In this document: piece by piece, positions 7,454 through 12,500 of the stretch
Position numbering within the stretch: position 1 is the stretch's first letter
Layout: every line of letters begins with the position of its first letter
Origin: Actinidia chinensis
Taxonomy: Eukaryota; Streptophyta; Magnoliopsida; Ericales; Actinidiaceae
Direction: 5' to 3'
DNA length: 12,500 nucleotides
Assembly (NCBI GenBank): GCA_009663005.1
Contig: CM018905.1
Span: 15,044,903-15,057,402, forward strand
Notes under the pieces: generated by a model
What the model was told of the DNA's origin: nothing
What the model saw: the letters and a program-made list of their open reading frames with translations, nothing else
The model's database searches: none
Made by a program: the position numbers and the translations under genes

Positions 7454-8158
7454 CTAACAGTGCGACCTCTCGCCTGTGACCTCCACCGTCTTTTTTATTA
7501 CCCCCCTATGATGACCTCTCCTTGACCGCCTCGGCCTCTTTCCCTGTTTCCCTCTGAGACTGGCCTGCGACTCACTCTGATCTGTCCGAACCCATCTCTC
7601 TCTCCGAGCCCTCTTCATTGAACAGCTATCCATGACCATACTCGTAGTCAACTTCCATTCGCTCTGAAATTGCTGAGAGAAACCACCAATGTCTCCCCAA
7701 CTCTCTGGCAAGGAACTCAGAAGCAATAAGGCCTGCATCTCTCGTCAAACTGTAGCAACACTAAGTCAACTAATTGACCAAATTCGGAACTCATTTGTAT
7801 GTTCGGCCATATAGTCTCCCTCTAAAGCTTCAATTCCCAAGCCTCCTCATCAATAAGGCTTTTATTCAAGATTGTCTTCGCCTGGTACATCTCCTCCAAC
7901 TTGCTCCACACTCAGAAGCACTCTGCTCTATGGCTACATAAGGGAACAACCTCGTTCCAATGCACTATCTAATTAGCCCCATCGTCTTCCTGTTCAGCTT
8001 TCTCCATTCCTCATCCTTAGTCGCTAAAGGTTTTTCTCCTTTATTCTCTAAAGGGTCATGCAATCCTTCAAAATAGGATGTCCTCCATCCTAACGTTCCA
8101 TATGGCGTAATTTGTCGCTGAAAAGTACGATCATCGATCCAAAATTATGCTCCACCAT
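7454..8158 (-). pseudogene. gag: Ty1/copia gag pseudogene
   Basis: The capsid protein gene starts at the ATG at 8158-8156 (MVEHNFGSM). Ordered blocks follow: NYAIWNVRMEDIL (about 8110-8070), KDLHDPLENKGEKPLATKDEEWRKLNRKT (split by frame) around 8060-7980, then a LWxKLEEMYQAK-like block near 7900. The longest intact stretch, 7738-7454, reads LLLLSSLPESWGD, then KLT-SMV-DS, a poly-basic RERR segment and an Arg/Gly-rich tail. The order matches UBN2-type gag of plant copia elements. Stops (for example near 7965) and several frameshifts make it non-functional. Similarity is by recognition only, but the LLLLSSLPESW block is characteristic. Confidence 0.85.
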
Positions 8159-8252
8159 TTTACTTCTCCCAATAGAGCAAATCCCTGAAAACCAACCCCG
8201 AGGATAAATCCGGAATGCCGAAAACCTCAAACGGGCTAAACCTGTCAATCAA

Positions 8253-8485
8253 AACTTCTAGGACCAAACTATCAAATCAAAGGTTTTGGGGCCAATCGAC
8301 AAAATTAAAATTCTGGGGCCAAATTACAATCAGAAAATTTTTTAGGACTAAATTAAAAATAGCCAAAACTTCAAGGACTAAACTATAATTATCATAATTC
8401 TAGGGACCAATCTATAAATAACAGAAACTCTAGGGACCAAACTGTAATTACTCAAAAATCCAGAGGCTAAAAGTGTAATTTACCC
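8253..8485 (+). repeat. eight degenerate ~29-bp tandem repeats
   Basis: A repeating unit with core TTCTAGGGACCAAACTATAA. Its GGRCYAA anchor falls at 8261, 8289, 8316, 8345, 8375, 8404, 8434 and 8464, spacing 27-30 bp. Units are diverged, so the array is old. Similar 'GGGACTAAA' repeats occur in LTRs of several plant gypsy families. Confidence 0.85.
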
Positions 8486-8512
8486 GGTCAAAGTCAACGG
8501 TCAAAGTCAAAC
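8486..8512 (+). promoter_or_regulatory. tandem GGTCAAAGTCAA boxes (W-box clusters)
   Basis: GGTCAAAGTCAAC is repeated twice head-to-tail. Each copy has two GTCAA, the reverse complement of the TTGAC core bound by WRKY factors, giving four cores in 27 bp. This sits upstream in the LTR where enhancers usually lie. Function is inferred. Confidence 0.5.
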
Positions 8513-8515
8513 TAC

Positions 8516-8545
8516 TGACGTGGTGTGTGAGTCAGCGTGACGTGG
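8516..8545 (+). promoter_or_regulatory. duplicated TGACGTGG boxes
   Basis: TGACGTGG occurs at 8516 and again at 8538, 22 bp apart (about two helical turns). TGACG and ACGTGG are cores bound by plant bZIP (TGA/ABF) factors. Likely part of the LTR's enhancer. Confidence 0.5.
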
Positions 8546-8566
8546 CGCGCAGCTGGCGCCTCCCTA

Positions 8567-8820
8567 GCGCGTGGTTATCTCTCCCGCACGTGGCGCGCAT
8601 GGGCTTCCCCCTTCGGCGCGTGCAAGCGCGTGTGAGCGCGTGCGTGCCCTCCTCAGCGCGTGGCCACGCGTGGCGGCGCGTGCGACAACCAACTCGCGCG
8701 TGACAGCACGTGACAGCCCCAACTCGGCGCGTGCAGGCATGTGGGCTATCCTCCGGGCACGTGTGGCCTCTCCTGGTGCGTGGCTGAGGCTGAACTCATC
8801 GCCGATGTCTGTAGCGCGTG
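8567..8820 (+). repeat. GC-rich array of GCGCGTG-like motifs at ~10-bp phase
   Basis: Nine exact GCGCGTG motifs at 8567, 8616, 8626, 8636, 8656, 8676, 8696, 8727 and 8814. Variants (GCACGTG, ACGCGTG, GCATGTG) lie at 8586, 8666, 8706, 8737 and 8757. Nearly all fall on one 10-bp register with a single 1-bp slip, all in one orientation. The motif contains CGCGT (CAMTA-type) and, in variants, CACGTG (G-box) cores. The surrounding LTR is AT-rich, so this island stands out. A 109-codon open frame across it is a by-product of its composition. Confidence 0.75.
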
Positions 8821-9074
8821 AAAAGAGGCCCCGGCCGTCCAGCTCGTTTCAGACTAAGTCAATTTCTTCATTTTTACAAAAATATGAATTCTTAAATTAA
8901 ATTATTTTTGGTGTTTAAATTAAGATTCATAACTTTTGGGGAAAAATTTAAAGAGGATAATTTAAGTGAAGGAATTTGAAAGTGTAATTTTATAAAATAA
9001 TTTGATATGCGTCATGGGTGACGATCACAGCCGCCTGCGTTGGTTTTTGTTTTGCTACAAAGCTATTTTGGTAG

Positions 9075-9415
9075 TCTATAAAGAAAGAAAAAAAATAGCA
9101 CGGATAGAACAAATTAAAAAAAAAGAAAAAAACTTTACTTTTCTATTAAAGACGGAAAAGAAAGAAAAAAACAGGATATATAATATATGTACGGTGTGTA
9201 AAGAAAGGAGGGGGAGTAGTTGGAACAAATAAAATAATATAAGTAATGATATGTTTATATATATAAATATGTTTTGTATATATATATGTAAGAAGAAGAG
9301 CGAAAATTGTGAGAGAGAGATAGAAGCATGAGGGAAGGAGAAGAAATAAATAAAGAAAATTGTGAAGTGGGAGAGAGAGAGAGCTGTTAGCCGAAAGAAG
9401 AGAGAGGGGAAATCT
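9075..9415 (+). repeat. purine-rich tract with AT and GA microsatellites
   Basis: The plus strand is dominated by A and G (AAAGAAAGAAAA, GAGAGAGAGAG at about 9310 and 9370), broken by a TATATATA stretch at 9250-9290 that could be the LTR's TATA region. The long minus-strand open frames here (Phe/Leu/Ser-rich) are products of this composition. Confidence 0.7.
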
Positions 9416-9613
9416 CCAAAGTTCGCTTTTCTTCTGCCCAAACACGCCGCAAACACAAACCATAATTTTTGATAAAAGAAATTACTAGTTGGTTTACCAT
9501 GATCAATAGTGATCAGACTTGGAAATCAATCTTGATGATGGATCCGATCGAAGGAATTTCATATGATGTTCATGATTGCCGATCTTCATATTTAAGGGTG
9601 TCCTATTTTATTT

Positions 9614-9624
9614 GAGGTAAGTAA
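9614..9624 (+). promoter_or_regulatory. splice-donor-like GAG|GTAAGTAA in the LTR
   Basis: GAGGTAAGTAA is a near-perfect plant 5' splice site, placed downstream of the TATA and purine region of the LTR, so an LTR transcript could be spliced here. Function is inferred. Confidence 0.35.
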
Positions 9625-10465
9625 CTTAATCTCTAAGGGAGTAATTACTTTTATTCTATGATATCTGTACGAACTTATGTTATGTTATCAAATCAATCCA
9701 TGGCTTACCTGAGAATATGTTTTGAAAGATTTTTGTAGTATAAGGCCTATGTACCATCATGTTTCTACCTTTCGAGAGTACACGGCCGTCATCCCCGACT
9801 CAAGGGGTGGAAATCACGTTTATCAAACCCGACTAATGATGGAGGTCATAGTGGCATAATGTATATTGTTAAGATTATGTTGACTCGAATATAGTCAAAA
9901 TCAAGTACAAGCATGAAATTTTGAACAAGTTATGGCGAAAGATTAAATATTTTATCTTCTCCACGCTTATTATGTTATATGCATCTTCCATGGTATTTTT
10001 TATGTGTTTGATATGTGGTGATAAATCTATGGTTTAGTATTAATAGTTGACGCTAAGCACATGTGCTTAGGAATAGGATTTTTTGACATATGTCAGGTGA
10101 TAAAGGGAAACAATGGAGTGATTGCTACACTATCTCATGTAATCGAACAATGAAATTCACGTTAGTATATCCCGTACTAGAATACCAAGCCTTTTTAATA
10201 TGTAATATTTGTAAGTTTGTATGAATGTTATGTTAGACATGTAACAGTCTCTCTACCGTCATGGCATGCATTTTAAAATAAAAAATTTAATATTTAATTT
10301 TATTACTCCCATAATACAATTTATATGTTTATCGCTTCCGCACACGAAAAGTTTGTGTTTAAGAAATAAACAAAAAGTTTAAAGAAATTTTTACGAAAGG
10401 AAAAATCAGAATGACGACGCTCGATGCCGCGTGGATCACGTGGGCTCGAGCGGATCGTTACAGAA

Positions 10466-10478
10466 TGGTATCACAGCC
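10466..10478 (+). promoter_or_regulatory. primer binding site of the Tekay/Del-type element
   Basis: TGGTATCACAGCC, one base from TGGTATCAGAGCC (initiator tRNA-Met), lies four bases after the LTR end. It is followed by CACGGTTCATAGACTTGTCC, as expected for the leader. It shows this is a 5' LTR on the plus strand. Confidence 0.8.
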
Positions 10479-10567
10479 CACGGTTCATAGACTTGTCCGC
10501 TGTCTAATCATGATGAACTACGTGTAAAGATGATTATGTTTATTACTCGCATACTAGTAAACATAAC
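10479..10567 (+). other. remaining leader of the Tekay/Del-type element
   Basis: Only about 90 bp follow the PBS before minus-strand LTR copy B takes over. Gag and pol of this element are not in the window; it was cut or displaced here. Confidence 0.5.
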
Positions 10568-10591
10568 CCTGAGACGTATGGGCTCTGACCA
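10568..10591 (-). other. PBS and first leader bases next to LTR copy B
   Basis: On the minus strand TGGTCAGAGCC (10591-10581) is a tRNA-Met PBS that has lost two bases. It is followed by CATACGTCTCAGG, similar to CTACGTTCCTCAGG in copy A. Homology to copy A ends near 10568. Confidence 0.6.
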
Positions 10592-11377
10592 ACTAATACG
10601 AACCAGCCAACACGTGACGAAACCCGACACCAAATTCTGAAAACAAACCTAACTCTTTCAAGTTCCGATGGAAACCACGGACCCGTTGCTTAACGAATCA
10701 AGAACCTTGGTAGATGAAGACCCACAAATGGGAATGATGATCCTTTTGATAAGTCAGGTTTGAACGCCACAAGAATTCCTTGATCATTCAGATTAGTTTT
10801 CTTGAAGAACTCAGAAGAATAAACGAACTCTCTCTCTATTTTCATTGATTTTTCGAATTGATAGCATTCCCTTTTAATGGCCTTTACAAGATAATTCTAA
10901 TCTAATCTTATCTCTAATCTTTATCCTAATCATAATAAATCCTAGTTCAAATCAGTTTCCCTTGAGACAAGTCAAATCTGATCTTATTCCAATCTATCAT
11001 AATGCCTAATCAAAATCTAATCTAAGAAATACAAAAGAATTTAAAGCCTAATCTGATGCTCATAACTTTTCTGAATCTTAAAATTCTTGATTGTAAACAC
11101 ACCCATGCCTTGATTCTTTTCTAGTCAAAACACACCCACTCGATTGTAATCTCCGTGCACATGTATAGCGATTGGTTCTCTCCCAGATTGAATGTTTAGT
11201 AGTAACCAACTTGTGGTTCACAGCCTCAGTAGTAACATACTGTTCCTTGTGTTTGTACTCTCCTGGACTAAAGTATTCAGCTCTTCTTTGAATCTCTTAG
11301 CTCGAGCTCTCGTCAACCCGGTACCAATTGGAGCTTGAATCGGACCATGAGTCTTGATAGCCTTGATGTCCTCATCA
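10592..11377 (-). repeat. LTR copy B of the CRM-like gypsy family
   Basis: It is 786 bp, in the same orientation as copy A and alignable along its full length. It starts TGATGAGGAC at 11377 on the minus strand, the same first bases as copy A. A TATA-like TTAAAAGGG lies near 10875-10867. It has only a trace of leader beyond its PBS, so it is a truncated 5' LTR or a near-solo LTR wedged between the Tekay-type leader and the Tat-like LTR. It is a separate insertion from 1-1829. Confidence 0.8.
11218..11376 (-). pseudogene. pol: gypsy pol C-terminus inside LTR copy B
   Basis: Fifty-two codons plus stop, beginning DEDIKAIKTHGPIQAP at the LTR edge and containing LTRARAKRFKEELNTLVQ. It keeps the frame and the TRARAK-KE motif seen in copy A, then ends earlier in a different frame tail. 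As in copy A it would be translated only from a 3' LTR as the end of pol. The first codons are acidic (DEDI), fitting a polypurine tract coding for Glu/Gly just upstream in a complete element. Confidence 0.7.
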
Positions 11378-12093
11378 GTGGTCCCCTATGTTGGAGCTCA
11401 ATCGAGACATTACCATGCACTGGAATTGTCCGAGATAAGGCCATCATCACTTCCAAGGTTTCACTCTTTAGCAAGTTAGGTAGGATAAATGGGCTAAAGT
11501 TTGTACAAAGGGCAACAGTAAGCGACAATCCCGAGGCATGTTAGGGACAAAAGGTAACCTACACAGCAAAGTTTCTTCTAACAGCCCCATATTTGGATCA
11601 GGACGTCGATGACATGAAGACAAGCTACCAGCCAGGTCCTAAGAGCATGGCTGGGTCAGCCACTTACTTACTGACCCAACAGTTAGCGTGTCCAGGCACG
11701 CATCGAGCTATAGTCTTTCTAGTGACACGATAATTGGCACATCAAGGCATGCATCGAGCTACGCTATATAAGGCCAGCCCTTATTCTTTAAAAGGAACAC
11801 ATATTTAGCTAAAAAAAGCTGATATTATCTCTCTTTTTACATATATTTTCCGATAATCTAATTTGATCGTCAATGAGTAGTTTTTCAAAAATAGCTCTGG
11901 CGATTGATCTCACCATTTTTGTGTTGTAGTTAGGCCATCGATACCAATGACTATCTGCAGCCACCCTCACCCACAACAGGTCTATCGTAGGTGTCTATCT
12001 TCAATTTTCTTTCTTTTCTTTCCTAAACTCACACCCCATAAATAATGTTGTCTATGTGAAATTGACTATAGACATCTACAAATTTTAGCTCTA
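11378..12093 (+). mobile_element. LTR and leader of a Tat/Ogre-like gypsy element
   Basis: No coding. A strong TATA box (CTATATAAGG, TATATA at 11765-11770) is followed by an AT-rich transcribed-looking segment and a C/T-rich leader up to the gag ATG at 12094. A possible LTR is 11389 (TGTTGGAGC) to 11937 (TTAGGCCA), with TG/CA ends, but no clean PBS follows, so these limits are tentative. An imperfect repeat GGCAYGCATCGAGCTA occurs near 11695 and 11745, 50 bp apart, just upstream of the TATA box. Open frames at 11313-11544 on both strands cross the copy B junction and are chance. Confidence 0.5.
11765..11770 (+). promoter_or_regulatory. TATA box of the Tat-like LTR
   Basis: GCTATATAAGGCC, a good plant TATA context, about 330 bp upstream of the gag start. 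Confidence 0.55.
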
Positions 12094-12500
12094 ATGGCAT
12101 CACAAAGCAACACCGTTTCGGCAGTCAAGAAATCCAAAGGGGCCCTATTTTTCCAGAACTCCTAGACATAGTGGGTCAGAATAGGAGGCAGCGCTAATCC
12201 TTTGTTATCCTAGAGAGTCGAAGCGATAGCAAATCCATGGAATTGAATGCGAATAGTGTCGCCAAGATGAGCCCACTCCAGCATGGATCTTCGCGAGACA
12301 CTTAATGCCAAGCAGAATTAAGAAGACGATTTACATGCTAAGCTCAATAACCGAATAGTGGCATCAGACAAACTCATCATTACAACAAGATCAGTAGCTC
12401 GCACGACTAGGTTTGTGCCAAGGGAACTAGTCTTAAGGTACCAAACACCATTCTCCCAAGACATTGAGGAAATAGACCTGCCCAAAAAGTTCACGCCGCC
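12094..12500 (+). pseudogene. gag: gypsy gag pseudogene (Tat/Ogre-like), runs off right edge
   Basis: The ATG at 12094 opens MASQSNTVSAVKKSKGALFF and stops at 12163. In the same frame, after a disordered part with frame changes, MDLRETLNAKQN runs to a stop at 12319. The frame then stays open to the window end: DDLHAKLNNRIV, ...TTRF..., and finally PFSQDIEEIDLPKKFTPP at 12448-12499. That last block matches the [SP]PF---I-----P--FK-P motif that opens the conserved domain of gag in Tat/Ogre-type plant gypsy elements. The conserved capsid domain itself would lie just outside the window. At least two stops and probable frameshifts make it a pseudogene as seen. Confidence 0.65.

Larger units (their letters stand above)
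5782..8158 (-). mobile_element. Ty1/copia deletion derivative, minus strand
   Basis: In minus-strand order it has gag (8158-7454), a zinc knuckle, a protease remnant (about 7320-7000), a short unrecognised stretch, a polypurine tract and a 3' LTR ending at 5782. Integrase, reverse transcriptase and RNase H are not seen; only ~0.7 kb separates protease from the tract, so a large internal deletion or a non-autonomous structure is likely. The 5' LTR and PBS are also missing: recognisable sequence starts at the gag ATG and gives way within tens of bases to the plus-strand Tekay-type LTR. The 5 bp outside the 3' LTR (ACAGT, 5777-5781) would be the target duplication, but its partner is lost. Confidence 0.8.
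8165..10462 (+). repeat. long LTR of a Tekay/Del-type gypsy element
   Basis: The right end is well set: ...GGATCGTTACA at 10462, then four bases, then a tRNA-Met PBS, the usual end of these LTRs. Going left there is a TATA/AT-rich segment (about 9230-9290), a purine-rich stretch, a splice-donor-like site, a GC-rich motif array and ~29-bp repeats. Motifs such as GTCATCCCCGA-TCAAG (about 9788) and GGAGGTCATAGTGGCA (9841) fit long chromovirus LTRs of this kind. The left end is not found. No TGTAACACC-like start is visible, and the copia gag begins at 8158, so the LTR is probably truncated there. With ~2.3 kb, length fits a Tekay/Del LTR. Lineage is inferred. Confidence 0.65.

Noticed and set aside
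8571..8900. 109-codon Ala/Arg-rich open frame
   Set aside because: It is produced by the GCGCGTG array; GC-rich repeats seldom contain stops. No ordinary protein features.
9002..9232. 76-codon Lys-rich plus-strand frame
   Set aside because: Low-complexity Lys/Glu content from the A/G-rich tract inside the LTR; no domain.
9076..9463. Minus-strand Phe/Leu/Ser-rich frames resembling membrane proteins
   Set aside because: They mirror the purine-rich plus strand with GA and TA microsatellites; the hydrophobicity is a composition effect.
11313..11544. Open frames on both strands, 69-71 codons
   Set aside because: Both span the junction between LTR copy B and the Tat-like LTR and have no family resemblance.
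11935..11955. TGGTATCGATGG on the minus strand as a primer binding site
   Set aside because: Only the first seven bases match the tRNA-Met PBS and it lies in the wrong orientation for the plus-strand gag that follows.

Overview
The window looks like plant nuclear intergenic DNA, probably from a eudicot. It is AT-rich and almost entirely built from decayed transposable elements plus one young tandem array. No intact protein-coding gene was found. The evidence for a plant is the set of Ty3/gypsy and Ty1/copia pieces with plant-type primer binding sites (variants of TGGTATCAGAGCC, complementary to the 3' end of initiator tRNA-Met), a GGTTCGGTT-rich hAT-like remnant, and a long LTR of the kind found in Tekay/Del elements. 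Family names come from recognised motifs, not from a search.

Layout. (1) 1-1829, minus strand: the 5' part of a gypsy chromovirus, probably CRM-like. It has a complete-looking 5' LTR (1049-1829), PBS, leader and a broken gag that runs off the left edge. The LTR contains the last ~58 codons of pol. (2) 1830-2228: unassigned DNA. (3) 2229-3622: a tandem array with 20 copies of a 60-bp monomer and two of a related 76-bp monomer, apparently identical over its right-hand kilobase. (4) 3623-4324: a non-autonomous hAT-like remnant whose left end is lost at the array junction. (5) 4325-5781: single-copy-looking DNA with weak signs of a gene or gene fragment on each strand. (6) 5782-8158, minus strand: a Ty1/copia deletion derivative with gag, zinc knuckle and protease remnants, a polypurine tract and a 3' LTR with TGTTG/CAACA ends; integrase and reverse transcriptase are missing. 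(7) ~8165-10462, plus strand: a long Tekay/Del-type LTR with eight ~29-bp repeats, duplicated W-box and TGACGTGG boxes, a GC-rich array of GCGCGTG-like motifs at ~10-bp phase, a purine-rich stretch and a splice-donor-like site, then a PBS at 10466. (8) 10568-11377, minus strand: a second LTR of the same family as item 1, also carrying the pol C-terminus. (9) 11378-12500, plus strand: LTR and leader of a third gypsy element, probably Tat/Ogre lineage, and the start of its broken gag, which runs off the right edge.

The genes do not form a pathway. They are overlapping and mutually truncating insertions. The least ordinary parts are the homogenised 60-bp array, the phased motif array in the Tekay-type LTR, the pol coding sequence held inside an LTR, and the small gene-like island at 4.8-5.7 kb.
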